Assembly (NCBI RefSeq): GCF_016765695.1
Contig: NZ_JAETGO010000007.1
Span: 1-55,573 of the forward strand
Length of the DNA: 55,573 nt
Reading direction: 5' to 3'
From: Sporosalibacterium faouarense
GTDB taxonomy: Bacteria; Bacillota; Clostridia; Tissierellales; VENL01
This document shows positions 8,761 to 17,543 of this stretch, piece after piece. Each line of letters starts with the position of its first letter. The stretch's first letter is position 1. The position numbers and the translations under genes were made by a program. Under the pieces are notes generated by a model that saw nothing but the letters and a program-made list of their open reading frames with translations, had not been told where the DNA came from and made no database searches.

Positions 8761-8787
8761 ATTATAAAAAAATAAGGTGGTGCAAAT

Positions 8788-10308
8788 ATGTATAGTAACT
8801 TTGAAAATCTAGAAAATTTAAAAGAAATAATGAATGATGGTAATGAGCAAGTAATTGATAGGATAAAAAATTTGAATGGATTGATAGAAAAAGGTGTGAA
8901 TCCATATCCTTATAGTTTTCAAGAAGCTAACCATACTAGGGAAATCGTAGATAATTTTGAAAATATATCTGAGGATGAAAGCTATATAGTAGCTGGGAGA
9001 ATAATGCTTCTAAGAAGAATGGGTAAAGTTATATTTCTAAATCTTAAAGATCAAGAAGGGGAAATACAGGTTTACCTTAGTAAAAAAATACTAGGGGCTG
9101 ATGAATTTGAACTCCTTAAGTTAGTAGATATTGGAGATATAATCGGTGTAGAAGGTACAGTTTTTAAAACTAAAACTGGAGAAATAACCATAAGGGCAAA
9201 TAAATTTTCAGTATTATCTAAATCCATAAGACCTTTACCTGAAAAATATCATGGAATTAAAGACGCTGACTTAAGGCAAAGACATCGTTCTATGGATATG
9301 ATTATGAATGATGAAGTTAAAGAAAGATTTATAAAAAGGTCAAGATCTATGGCTGCAATAAGAAAATTTATGGAAGGTAAGGACTTCGTAGAGGTTGAAA
9401 CACCTATATTAGATACTAAATATGGTGGAGGAGAAGCTAAACCATTTGAAACCTATGTTAATTCATTAAGCACAGAAGTCTTTATGAATGTATCCCCAGA
9501 ATTATATCTTAAAAGACTTATGGTTGGAGGAATAGAAAGGGTTTATACTATAGCTAGGTCATTTAGAAATGAAGGAATAGATAAAACCCATTATCCTGAA
9601 TTCACATTATTTGAATGCTATATGGCATATAGTGACTATAATGATATGATGGAACTCATGGAAAATCTATATGAGTCAGTATTCTTAGAGGTTAATGGCT
9701 GTACTAAAATTTGCTATGAAGGCAGGGAGATAGATTTCAAAGCTCCTTGGAGAAGAGCAAAAATGTGTGATTTAGTAAAAGAAGAAACAGGATTAAATGT
9801 TGAAGATATGTCAAGAGAAGAAATTATAGAAAATATAAAAGAAAAAAATCTATTAGGTCAAGAGCAATTGGAGGGTATGAATTTTCAAGAGCTTGATAAA
9901 GGAAATATTATAATGGAAATCTTTGATGAATTTTGTGCTGATAAGTTAGTACAGCCTACATTTGTAACAGATTTTCCTATGGAAACTTCTCCATTATGTA
10001 AGCTTCATAGAGAGGATAGTAGATTAATTGAAAGATTCGAACCTTATGCTAATGGAGTCGAGTTAGGAAATGCTTATTCAGAACTAAATGATCCAATTAG
10101 ACAAAGGGAGTTATTACATGAACAAGCTCAAAAATTAAGGGCAGGTTTAGAAACTGCAAGTCCAATGGATGAAGAATTTGCAAAAGCTATAGATACAGGG
10201 ATGCCACCAGCTGGGGGTTTAGGAATCGGTATTGATAGAATGATAATGTTCATAACTAATGCGTCGTCAATAAAGGATGTAATAGCTTTTCCATTAGTTA
10301 AGAGATAA
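8788..10308 (+). CDS. lysS: Lysyl-tRNA synthetase, class II
   Basis: Charges tRNA-Lys with lysine in the cytoplasm; 506 residues. An N-terminal OB-fold anticodon-binding domain (VAGRIMLLRRMGKVIFLNL) spans about residues 65-160. Class II motif 2 is visible as ARSFRNEGIDKTHYPEFTLF near 253, and motif 3 as GGLGIGIDRMIMF near 475. PELYLKRLMVGG and ELGNAYSELNDP are typical of LysRS. The start ATG follows AAGGTGG. T-box control of a class II lysS is uncommon, since most T-box leaders serve other synthetases, so this may be an inducible or second copy. A duplicate elsewhere cannot be judged from this window. Confidence 0.95.
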   Translation: MYSNFENLENLKEIMNDGNEQVIDRIKNLNGLIEKGVNPYPYSFQEANHTREIVDNFENISEDESYIVAGRIMLLRRMGKVIFLNLKDQEGEIQVYLSKKILGADEFELLKLVDIGDIIGVEGTVFKTKTGEITIRANKFSVLSKSIRPLPEKYHGIKDADLRQRHRSMDMIMNDEVKERFIKRSRSMAAIRKFMEGKDFVEVETPILDTKYGGGEAKPFETYVNSLSTEVFMNVSPELYLKRLMVGGIERVYTIARSFRNEGIDKTHYPEFTLFECYMAYSDYNDMMELMENLYESVFLEVNGCTKICYEGREIDFKAPWRRAKMCDLVKEETGLNVEDMSREEIIENIKEKNLLGQEQLEGMNFQELDKGNIIMEIFDEFCADKLVQPTFVTDFPMETSPLCKLHREDSRLIERFEPYANGVELGNAYSELNDPIRQRELLHEQAQKLRAGLETASPMDEEFAKAIDTGMPPAGGLGIGIDRMIMFITNASSIKDVIAFPLVKR

Positions 10309-10449
10309 ATTCAAGTGGTAGTAGAATCCTTTTTCTAGTTAATATATTTTTGATAGTAATTCAACTGATAGTTGATTGTATATATATCCTGCAAATGATA
10401 TTCTAAAATTGATAGAGGCCACTATCTAATAAGTTTTAGGAGGGTTAAT

Positions 10450-11442
10450 ATGCTAGATGCAAGAAAAATAGGAGCATATATTTCAAGTTTAAGAAAAGAA
10501 AAGGATTGGACCCAAGTTGAATTAGCAGACAAACTAAATGTTAGTCATCAAGCAGTTTCAAAATGGGAAAGAGGTGAGTCTCTACCTGATATTGGAATAA
10601 TTCCAAAGCTTGCTGAATTATTCAATAAAACAGTAGATGAGTTAATTAATCATGGAGATAGTTATGCTTCAAAAGGTCATGGAAGAGTTATAAATTCTAT
10701 ATATAAAAATAAATCAGAGAAAGTTATTGAAATGTTGAAGGATGGAGAAATAGAGACTGAGGCGATCGTAGATACAGCACCCATTATAAAGCCTAAATTA
10801 CTAGGAAAACTTGTTAATGAAATAGATGTTATGAAAATAGAGCATATTGTGAATCTAGCCCCATTTTTAGATAAGGATACTTTAGAAAAATTGATTAATT
10901 ATGCTACTAAAGATACCATAGATATTGAATATCTAACTTTACTAGCTCCATTTCTCAGCGATACCTTTTTGGATAGCTTAGTTGATAAAATAGAAGATAA
11001 GGAATTAAATGCTGAAGTATTAGTTACTATTGTACCCTTTTTAAGGAGAGAGAAAATAAATGAGTTAGTTGACAAAAATATAGAAGAGTTAAATTCTAGA
11101 GAATATATAGTAGCTTTAGCACCTTTTATTGGAAAAGAATATATAGATAAAATACTTAAGAAAATAAGCAGTGGTGAAATAGATAAATCATTATTAATGG
11201 AAATTGCACCGTTTGCTAGCCAAGAAGCTCTGTTAGAACTAGTAAGAGAACTAGATGAGAAAATTATTGATTCAGAATTATTGATGTTTATAGCACCTTT
11301 TCTCTCAAAAAAAAGTATTGAAGACATGATATGCAAAATGAACTTTGATGATTTAGAAGGAGAAGTTTTATCGGCATTAGCGCCTTTTATTGGTAAAGAA
11401 ACATTAGCTAAGGTTATTAATAGTGTATTAGATAATAAGTAA
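10450..11442 (+). CDS. XRE-family regulator with C-terminal APF repeats
   Basis: Protein of 330 residues. The first 65 or so residues are a Cro/C1-type helix-turn-helix (WTQVELADKLNVSHQAVSKW). The rest is a run of about 30-residue helical repeats, each carrying a hydrophobic-Ala-Pro-Phe/Ile core: TAPII, LAPFL, LAPFL, IVPFL, LAPFI, IAPFA, IAPFL, LAPFI. Eight copies are seen from about residue 108 to the end, suggesting an alpha-solenoid used for protein or ligand binding. AGGAGGG precedes the ATG. It forms a single-gene unit between lysS and a terminator. The target and signal are unknown. Confidence 0.85.
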   Translation: MLDARKIGAYISSLRKEKDWTQVELADKLNVSHQAVSKWERGESLPDIGIIPKLAELFNKTVDELINHGDSYASKGHGRVINSIYKNKSEKVIEMLKDGEIETEAIVDTAPIIKPKLLGKLVNEIDVMKIEHIVNLAPFLDKDTLEKLINYATKDTIDIEYLTLLAPFLSDTFLDSLVDKIEDKELNAEVLVTIVPFLRREKINELVDKNIEELNSREYIVALAPFIGKEYIDKILKKISSGEIDKSLLMEIAPFASQEALLELVRELDEKIIDSELLMFIAPFLSKKSIEDMICKMNFDDLEGEVLSALAPFIGKETLAKVINSVLDNK

Positions 11443-11501
11443 GAACCAGATTTTTGATTTAAGAGTAGATATTTCTAATAACTCCATTAAGATAATAAGA
11501 T

Positions 11502-11540
11502 AACAAAAAATAGGGTTGTGTATAGGCCCTATTTTTTGTT
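11502..11540. terminator. Intrinsic terminator, bidirectional
   Basis: AACAAAAAATAGGG (11502-11515) pairs perfectly with CCCTATTTTTTGTT (11527-11540) around an 11-base loop. Confidence 0.85.
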
Positions 11541-11681
11541 ATATACATTTACAAATATAAAAATTCAAAATCAATTAGATATAATTAAAGGGAAATTATT
11601 ACAAATGTTGAATTATTAATATATTGAAACATATTATATATTATTAGTTCGTCTATATTTTTTAGGGAGGTGTGTATAATT

Positions 11682-12881
11682 ATGAATGATTTACTGGAAA
11701 AGATTTCAAAAAATATTAGTGAAGAAGAGATAATAGACTTAATCAAATCTCTTGTGAAAATACCTAGTCATCCAGGCATTAAGAATCAAGAAACTAAAGT
11801 TGCAGAATACATACATAATGTTTTTCAAAAAGAAGGAATTCACTCTGAGGTAGTACCAGTAGTAGATGGTAGGTCAAATATTATTGCAAAGCTAGAGGGG
11901 GAGGGAAAAGGTAAGACCTTATTACTTACAGGACATATAGATACAGTTCCGCCCTACGGTATGTCAAAACCTTTTGAAGTACAAGTTAAGGATGATAAGC
12001 TCTTAGGTAGAGGGGTTGTAGATATGAAAGGGCCTTTAGCATGTATGATAATGGCAATGATTGGGCTAAAGAGAGCAGGAATAGGATTAAAGGGTGATGT
12101 AATCTTTGCAGGAGTAATAGATGAAGAAGAAAAAAGCGAGGGAACAATCGAATTAATTGAATCTGGGATTAAAGCTGATGCAGCAATAGTTGGTGAGCCT
12201 TCTGAATTAGAAATTTGTATTGCTCATAGGGGATTAGAATGGTTTGAATTTGTTTTTCAGGGTAGAGCAGTGCATGGAGGTAAGCAAGAAGAAGGAATTA
12301 ATGCTATTTTAAAAGCATCAAACTTCATTCAAAAAGTAGAGAATGATTTAATTCCTAAAATTAATAAAAGAAATCATAGGGTTACCAAATCATCAAGTAT
12401 GAATTACGGCTTAATCAAAGGAGGAACACAACCTAGCACTGTTGCTGGAGACTGTATATTAAAGGTTGATAGACGCTGGGTACCAGGAGAGAAGTACAAA
12501 GATATAATTAATGAGTACGAGGAAGTTATAAAAGAGCTAGAAAAAGAAGATAAAGATTTTAAATGCAAATTACGGGTAATGGATGTTAGTGTTATGAGGG
12601 AAGGCTATGTACATGAAGCAATGGAAATAGATAGTGAACATCCTATAATTGACATAGTTAGTGAAACAACAAAGGAAATCATTGGAATAGAGCCAAAGAA
12701 AACTTCTTTTACAGCATGGACAGACGGAGGATTGATTAGTGGATATGGAAAAATCCCAACTATTGTATTTGCTCCTGGAGATTTAGAGAGTGCTCATTCT
12801 TCTGATGAATATCTTGCAATAGAGCAAATATATCCAGCAACGCTTATATATGCAATGACAGCAATAAAGTTTTGTAAATAA
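11682..12881 (+). CDS. M20-family metallopeptidase/deacylase (ArgE/DapE type)
   Basis: Zinc hydrolase of 399 residues that cleaves an amide bond, usually in a small peptide or acylated amino acid. Visible motifs are the metal ligand GHIDTVP near residue 90, DMKGPLA near 115, the catalytic acid in DEEEKSEG near 150, and the dimerisation-domain start HRGLEWFEF near 185. ATG 11682 is preferred because GGGAGG (11665-11670) lies 11 bases upstream; a GTG at 11670 overlaps that site. No neighbouring arginine or lysine genes exist, so the substrate stays open. Confidence 0.87.
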   Translation: MNDLLEKISKNISEEEIIDLIKSLVKIPSHPGIKNQETKVAEYIHNVFQKEGIHSEVVPVVDGRSNIIAKLEGEGKGKTLLLTGHIDTVPPYGMSKPFEVQVKDDKLLGRGVVDMKGPLACMIMAMIGLKRAGIGLKGDVIFAGVIDEEEKSEGTIELIESGIKADAAIVGEPSELEICIAHRGLEWFEFVFQGRAVHGGKQEEGINAILKASNFIQKVENDLIPKINKRNHRVTKSSSMNYGLIKGGTQPSTVAGDCILKVDRRWVPGEKYKDIINEYEEVIKELEKEDKDFKCKLRVMDVSVMREGYVHEAMEIDSEHPIIDIVSETTKEIIGIEPKKTSFTAWTDGGLISGYGKIPTIVFAPGDLESAHSSDEYLAIEQIYPATLIYAMTAIKFCK

Positions 12882-12927
12882 AAGACCTATAGGATGACAC
12901 CTTAGAATGTCATCTTATAGGTCTTTT
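12880..12927. terminator. Bidirectional terminator between convergent genes
   Basis: Bases 12880-12899 pair with 12908-12927, with one G-T wobble, around an 8-base loop. AAAA/TTTT flank both sides, serving the M20 gene and the facing tspO. Confidence 0.85.
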
Positions 12928-12943
12928 ATATGTAAGTATAAGA

Positions 12944-13426
12944 TTATTTATTTAACATCCAAATAGAGTAGTTTAAGACTGTTGCAAAAGATGCCCAAAG
13001 AATATAAGGAATCATTAGATAACCAGCTTTTTTATCTATTTTATAAAATTTTATTGTTGTTATTATGATAGAAAATAATAAAAGTAATATTTCTATAAGA
13101 GCTAAAAATCTCATGTTAAATCTAAAAAATATAATCGACCATAGAAAATTTAAAGATAATTGAATAAAGTAGAATGTAAATGCGCTATCCTTTTTTGATG
13201 TATCTGCATAAGAAATCCAAATCCTATAGGCAGCTATGCCCATTAAGATATATAAAATTGTCCACACAGGGGCGAAAAGCCAGCTAGGTGGCGCAAAAGA
13301 TGGTTGAATTAGATTTCTATATGTATCTACAGTATTAATACTTAATAATGAGCTTAAAAAACCAACACCTAATGGAATTGCAATACTAATAATTAATTTT
13401 ATAATACTATTTCTTTTTTCTAACAT
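12944..13426 (-). CDS. tspO: TspO/MBR family membrane protein
   Basis: Five-helix membrane protein of 160 residues in the tryptophan-rich sensory protein family, which binds tetrapyrroles and affects stress responses. Family features are PSFAPPSWLFAPVWTILYI near residue 42, GIAAYRIW, and QLSLNFLWSIIFF near 108. AAGGAGAT precedes the ATG on the minus strand. It converges on the M20 gene and shares its terminator. The specific ligand is not predictable here. Confidence 0.92.
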   Translation of the reverse strand: MLEKRNSIIKLIISIAIPLGVGFLSSLLSINTVDTYRNLIQPSFAPPSWLFAPVWTILYILMGIAAYRIWISYADTSKKDSAFTFYFIQLSLNFLWSIIFFRFNMRFLALIEILLLLFSIIITTIKFYKIDKKAGYLMIPYILWASFATVLNYSIWMLNK

Positions 13427-13715
13427 ATATTCATCTCCTTTCTATTTAATATATATTCTATATATTCTACTTTTTTTACTAGTTAAACAATTTTTTTCAT
13501 AAGATATCCCTATTAATCAATAAAGTATTTTTTTTACCTTTTAATAGATTAAAGAATAAATGGGCATAATTAACTATATTACCACATTATTAAAAAAATG
13601 AAAGAGAAAATAGTAATATTTTTATTATAATTTCCTTGCAACCAAAAACTATTAGTAAAATTAGAAAGGATGATTTACTATAAAAAGTAAATTCAATGAT
13701 TTTCAAAAAAAAAGA

Positions 13716-15068
13716 ATGCAGATATTTGGCGAATTAGTCAAAAGATATTGGAGAGGTAAGCTTAAGACACCAGAAGACTTAGAAGAATTGACTAAAGATA
13801 TTAAAAAAAAGTATGGATTTAATAATGAGGACATACCTTTTATAAGGGATCATATCAGAGTAGCCATGGGACAAGATCCGAAGGGAGATATAGACTTTGA
13901 AGATGAATTAAGTATAGTAAAAAATTCAAAAGAGATTCAGCAACCAATTGTTGCTAAAATAGATGGTCCCTGTGAATACTGTGAAGAGAAAGAATGTAGT
14001 TGTAAAGAAGTATGCAAATATGAAGCACATATATACAAAAGAAAACAGGGACCCATTATAGTCAATAATAAATGCCTTAGCTGTGGAGAATGTGTTACTA
14101 CATGCGACTTTGGTGCCTTGGCAGATAAAATAGAATTTATGCCAGTAATTGATTTACTAAAGGATGAGTCCACTGATGTATATGTAACTGTGGCACCTGC
14201 AATAGTTGGGCAATTTGGGGATAATGTTTCCATGGGACAATTAAGAACTGCATTTAAATTATTGGGCTTTAAGGACATGGTTGAAGTAGCTCTATTTGCT
14301 GATATATTAACTATGAAAGAAGCATTTGAGTTCAATCATTTAGTAAAAAGTGAGGAGGACTTTTTCTTAACTAGTTGTTGTTGTCCAGTGTGGTTCAATT
14401 TGACTAAGAAAAATTATCCAAATATTTTTGAGAAAATGTCACCATCAATATCACCTATGATCGCATCAGGAAGAATTTTAAAAAAGCTATACAAAAATAT
14501 TAAAGTTGTTTTTATAGCACCTTGTGTTGCTAAAAAAGCAGAGATAAAAGAACCAGGTCTAAAAGGTGATATAGATTATGTATTGAATTTTAGGGAACTT
14601 AAAGAAATATTCAATGCTTTAGAAATTGATTTAGAGGATTTACCAGGAGATGATAAAGATCAAGCATCATTTGGTGGTAGGGTGTATGCTAGAACTGGAG
14701 GAGTAAGCTTTTCTGTAAAGACAGTGGTAAACAGATTAGAGCCAAGAAGAGTTATAAAACTAAAAGCAAAAAAAGTTGATGGAGTACAGGATTGTAGAAA
14801 GATACTGGATACCTTATCAGCTGGAGAAGTGATTGAATCAAACTTTATAGAAGGAATGGGATGCAAGGGTGGGTGTGTTGGTGGACCGAGAACTAATATT
14901 GAAGTAGAAAAGGCTACAAAAAAAGTAAATGATTTCGGAGAGGATTCACTTATAATGACACCATTTGATAATTTAAATGCAATGAAAATTCTTAAACAAC
15001 TAGGTATAGGCTCTATTGAAGAGATAATGGAAAGTAAAGAAATAATAGAACTATTGACTAGAGAATAG
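13716..15068 (+). CDS. [FeFe]-hydrogenase, group-B (CpIII-like)
   Basis: Iron-only hydrogenase catalysing reversible H2 formation from reduced ferredoxin. A 4Fe-4S motif CLSCGECVTTC is near residue 119, preceded by a Cys-rich CEYCEEKECSCKEVC. H-cluster motifs are L1 TSCCCPVW near 218, L2 APCVAKK near 267 and L3 GMGCKGGCVGG near 379. The extra Cys in L1 and the GCKGGCVGGP form match group B enzymes, in which roles other than bulk H2 production have been proposed. The start is uncertain. ATG 13716 has only an A-run before it, whereas AAAGGA (13665-13670) lies 9 bases before an in-frame ATA (13680) that would add IKSKFNDFQKKR. The rubrerythrin-like gene follows by about 90 bases. Confidence 0.88.
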   Translation: MQIFGELVKRYWRGKLKTPEDLEELTKDIKKKYGFNNEDIPFIRDHIRVAMGQDPKGDIDFEDELSIVKNSKEIQQPIVAKIDGPCEYCEEKECSCKEVCKYEAHIYKRKQGPIIVNNKCLSCGECVTTCDFGALADKIEFMPVIDLLKDESTDVYVTVAPAIVGQFGDNVSMGQLRTAFKLLGFKDMVEVALFADILTMKEAFEFNHLVKSEEDFFLTSCCCPVWFNLTKKNYPNIFEKMSPSISPMIASGRILKKLYKNIKVVFIAPCVAKKAEIKEPGLKGDIDYVLNFRELKEIFNALEIDLEDLPGDDKDQASFGGRVYARTGGVSFSVKTVVNRLEPRRVIKLKAKKVDGVQDCRKILDTLSAGEVIESNFIEGMGCKGGCVGGPRTNIEVEKATKKVNDFGEDSLIMTPFDNLNAMKILKQLGIGSIEEIMESKEIIELLTRE

Positions 15069-15157
15069 GTTGCATGAGGTACAATAAATTGATATCATGA
15101 TTAAAGTATTATTGTTCTGAAAAGTGTAAATATAACGGTTATAAGGGGGAGTCAATA

Positions 15158-15739
15158 ATGAATAAAACAAGGTGTCTTATATGTGGAATGATAATAGGAT
15201 CTAATAGCTTATATATTAATCAACACTCTTTTATGGAGAAAAACTCTGAAAACAAAATTCTTAGTTGTCCGTTTTGTGGTGTAGGTATAAGCTATTTAGA
15301 TGATAAAAAAGATGTTTATAATGAAAAAATTGATAATCTTAATGAAGAAACAAAGAAAGTATTAGAAAAAGCAATGAAACTTGAAGTGTTTAATGGAGAT
15401 TTTTACCGGGAGGCTAGCTTGCTGGCAGAAAATGATGAAATCAAACAAACTTTTAAGGACCTAAGCAATATAGAATTTATGCATGCAAGAATACACAAGA
15501 GATTAGGAAGCTTTAATAATCTTCCAACTCTAAGAAAGATTGATTACAAAAGGCATGATTCAGATAAATTGCTTTTAATTGAGGCTAATAAGAGGGAACA
15601 GCATGCAATAGCTTTTTATAATATGAATAGTAAAATTGTAAATAGTAATATTATCAAGCAAGTATTTACTGCTTTATCCTCAGTTGAAAAAGGTCATGTA
15701 ATAATAACAGAAGAGAGAAATAAAGAACTTGGATACTAA
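15158..15739 (+). CDS. Rubrerythrin/ferritin-like protein with N-terminal zinc ribbon-like motif
   Basis: Protein of 193 residues. The N-terminus has two Cys pairs (CLIC near residue 5 and CPFC near 38) that could bind zinc or iron as in rubredoxin. From about residue 65 a four-helix bundle carries ferritin-like ligands: E in LEVFNGDFYREA, E and H in NIEFMHARIHK, E in ANKREQHA, and E and H in VEKGH. Rubrerythrin-type enzymes reduce peroxide in anaerobes. The Cys motif is at the N-terminus rather than the usual C-terminus, as in reverse rubrerythrins. It follows the hydrogenase in the same direction and may share its transcript. Confidence 0.78.
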   Translation: MNKTRCLICGMIIGSNSLYINQHSFMEKNSENKILSCPFCGVGISYLDDKKDVYNEKIDNLNEETKKVLEKAMKLEVFNGDFYREASLLAENDEIKQTFKDLSNIEFMHARIHKRLGSFNNLPTLRKIDYKRHDSDKLLLIEANKREQHAIAFYNMNSKIVNSNIIKQVFTALSSVEKGHVIITEERNKELGY

Positions 15740-15877
15740 TTATAACTATATGTTAATTATATGGTAGGAGATTAGAGTTAAGGAACAGAATCAGAAACAT
15801 CATTTGAAAAATTGGATGAATTTTGCGTTGTATTAGGTTCAATCAACCTAAGATTGCTTTTGAAGAAATTAAAGAAG

Positions 15878-15905
15878 AAGGATAGGAAAATGCCTATCCT
15901 TTTTC
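15878..15905. terminator. Terminator between convergent genes
   Basis: AAGGATAGG (15878-15886) pairs with CCTATCCTT (15893-15901), followed by TTTTCTTT. Confidence 0.85.
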
Positions 15906-15906
15906 T

Positions 15907-16374
15907 TTAATAGCATATAAAAGATTGTATATTATTTAAGTCTGTACCAAAGTATACCCACCAGAAGCCTATCCATCTGTATCCAGATATTGAACGTCTA
16001 CCTATATATACAGGATAGAACCAGAAACTATTCCCATTATTCAACCAAATATAAGTGTATTTTCTTCTACATCCTCTTATAGAACCTGGATCAACCCTAT
16101 AAGGAGCAAGTTCTGGAGTGAAGGATGGAGGAGGCGCCATTGGAGGACCATCTCCAGGTCCAAAAGGCGGAGTACCTGGTCCACCAGGAGGTCCAAAGGG
16201 TGGTGTTCCGGGTCCGCTTGGGGGACCAAAGGGCGGAGTTCCAGGCCCACTAGGTGGTCCGAATGGAGGAACTCCAGGTCTACCTGGAAAAAAATCAAAC
16301 GGAGGTCTACCAGGACTTGAAGGTGGCTGGGCAGAAGTAGAGTACATATATGGACTAAAATAACCAAATTGCAT
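15907..16374 (-). CDS. Pro/Gly-rich repeat protein with conserved aromatic C-terminal domain
   Basis: Protein of 155 residues. After an N-terminal QFGYFSPYMYS comes a run of PPFGPPSGPGT repeats (about residues 28-75) coded by a 33-bp tandem repeat. The C-terminal 60 residues are rich in Trp, Tyr and Arg (YTYIWLNNGNSFWFYPVYIG, then WIGFWWVYFGTD). I recall similar C-terminal domains in small uncharacterised clostridial proteins, sometimes behind Pro-rich linkers; a spore-surface or cell-surface role is possible but unproven. No signal peptide is present. AAGGAGTGAT precedes the ATG. The region is more GC-rich than its surroundings. Confidence 0.75.
   Translation of the reverse strand: MQFGYFSPYMYSTSAQPPSSPGRPPFDFFPGRPGVPPFGPPSGPGTPPFGPPSGPGTPPFGPPGGPGTPPFGPGDGPPMAPPPSFTPELAPYRVDPGSIRGCRRKYTYIWLNNGNSFWFYPVYIGRRSISGYRWIGFWWVYFGTDLNNIQSFICY
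16157..16288. repeat. 33-bp tandem repeat, four copies
   Basis: Four in-frame 33-bp units start at 16157, 16190, 16223 and 16256, each opening with GGTCC or GGACC and coding on the minus strand for an 11-residue Pro/Gly unit. The units differ at a few positions, so they are old enough to have drifted. Copy number may vary between strains. Confidence 0.85.
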
Positions 16375-16445
16375 TCAAATCACTCCTTTTTATTTTTGCA
16401 TTACATTATATTCCTAAGAAAAGTTTATGTGATAAGTATGTACTA

Positions 16446-16482
16446 GAAAAATAAAAGAGACTAGTCTAAAGAGACCAGTCTC
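16446..16482 (-). terminator. Terminator of proC
   Basis: Bases 16457-16467 pair with 16472-16482 (one mismatch) around a 4-base loop, with a T-rich tail on the minus strand (16446-16456). Confidence 0.75.
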
Positions 16483-16505
16483 ATGAAAAGCGACAATAAA
16501 GTTAT

Positions 16506-17300
16506 CTAAATTATCTGTTGTGTTTTATTGTAACAAGCAATCATGGCTTCTATTAAAGCATTTCTAAAGTTCCTTTTCTCTAGAACTGACACTGCCTCAA
16601 TTGTTGTTCCTGCTGGAGAACAAACTGCATCTTTTAGCTCACCTGGATGCTGTCTAGTTTCTAAAACCATCTTAGCAGAACCAAGAATTGATTGAGAAGC
16701 AAGCTTATATGCCAGATTTCTTGGTAGACCTGTCTTTACTCCTGCATCTGCCATAGCCTCTATCATTAGATAAACGTAGGCAGGAGAACTTCCTGATATA
16801 GGTACAACAGCGTCCATATATTTTTCAGGTATTATTTCTACTTTGCCTAAGGCCGAAAAAATACCCTCTATTTCCATTTTTTCTTCATTAGTAAATGTAT
16901 CATCGGAAAAGGATATACAGTTCATTCCTTCACCCACTAAAGATGGAGTGTTTGGCATAGCTCTGACTACCTTAATATTATCCCCTAAATGCTTTTTCAT
17001 GGTTTCAATTGTAAAACCAGGAGTAATACTTATAACTATTTGATTATTAAGGAGTTCCTTGATTTCTTCCATAATTTCAGTATAAACTTGAGGCTTAATA
17101 GCTAAAATGATATATTTTGCATTTTTGACTAGTTTTGCATTACTTTCGAGAAATTCAATACCATACTTATCTATAACATTTTCTTTGATTTCCGGGGAAA
17201 TATCTGTAAAAATCACATTTTCCTTCGATGTATTTTTGACTAATCCTGCAATCATTGCTGAACCCATATTACCTGCACCTATAAACCCTATTTTTGACAT
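16506..17300 (-). CDS. proC: Pyrroline-5-carboxylate reductase
   Basis: Last step of proline synthesis: NAD(P)H-dependent reduction of pyrroline-5-carboxylate; 264 residues, the usual length. The Rossmann motif IGFIGAGNMGSAMIAGL is at residues 4-20, and the family signature SGSSPAYVYLMIEAMADAGV is near 165. AGAGGGA precedes the ATG on the minus strand. It stands alone, with its own terminator, away from proA/proB. Confidence 0.95.
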   Translation of the reverse strand: MSKIGFIGAGNMGSAMIAGLVKNTSKENVIFTDISPEIKENVIDKYGIEFLESNAKLVKNAKYIILAIKPQVYTEIMEEIKELLNNQIVISITPGFTIETMKKHLGDNIKVVRAMPNTPSLVGEGMNCISFSDDTFTNEEKMEIEGIFSALGKVEIIPEKYMDAVVPISGSSPAYVYLMIEAMADAGVKTGLPRNLAYKLASQSILGSAKMVLETRQHPGELKDAVCSPAGTTIEAVSVLEKRNFRNALIEAMIACYNKTQQII

Positions 17301-17434
17301 TTAATCCCTCTTTCTATAGTGAATTTAATATTATCAAAATCATATTGCATTTATATATTATATAAGAATAATGAAATGAATAAAAATGTTTTAATATTCA
17401 GAAATTATCTATAGGAGACGCTTGTTCCTTATCT

Positions 17435-17471
17435 AATAACTGTTTTGTAATTTCTCTACAAAACAGTTATT
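17435..17471. repeat. 15-bp perfect inverted repeat in a divergent intergenic region
   Basis: AATAACTGTTTTGTA (17435-17449) is exactly complementary to 17457-17471 around a 7-base loop. It lies 73 bases before the ATG at 17544. It could be a leader hairpin or a dyad operator. There is no T-run typical of a terminator. Confidence 0.5.
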
Positions 17472-17543
17472 GTAATGAAGTGGATTTTATCTTAAGAATA
17501 TTATATAATTGGAGTGGTTTAAGTCATACAAAGGAGTGATTAA

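Noticed and set aside
10899-11336. Long minus-strand frame inside the APF-repeat regulator
   Set aside because: It is the antisense of a repetitive coding region, with no ribosome-binding site and no family resemblance.
15770-15900. Open frame before the terminator, maybe a degraded gene
   Set aside because: It has no start codon with a ribosome-binding site, lies just after a stop, and its product (about 40 residues) matches nothing I know.
16118-16363. Plus-strand frame with collagen-like Gly-Pro-Lys repeats
   Set aside because: It mirrors the minus-strand Pro/Gly repeat gene, which has the ribosome-binding site and the conserved C-terminal domain. The collagen look follows from the repeat's base composition.
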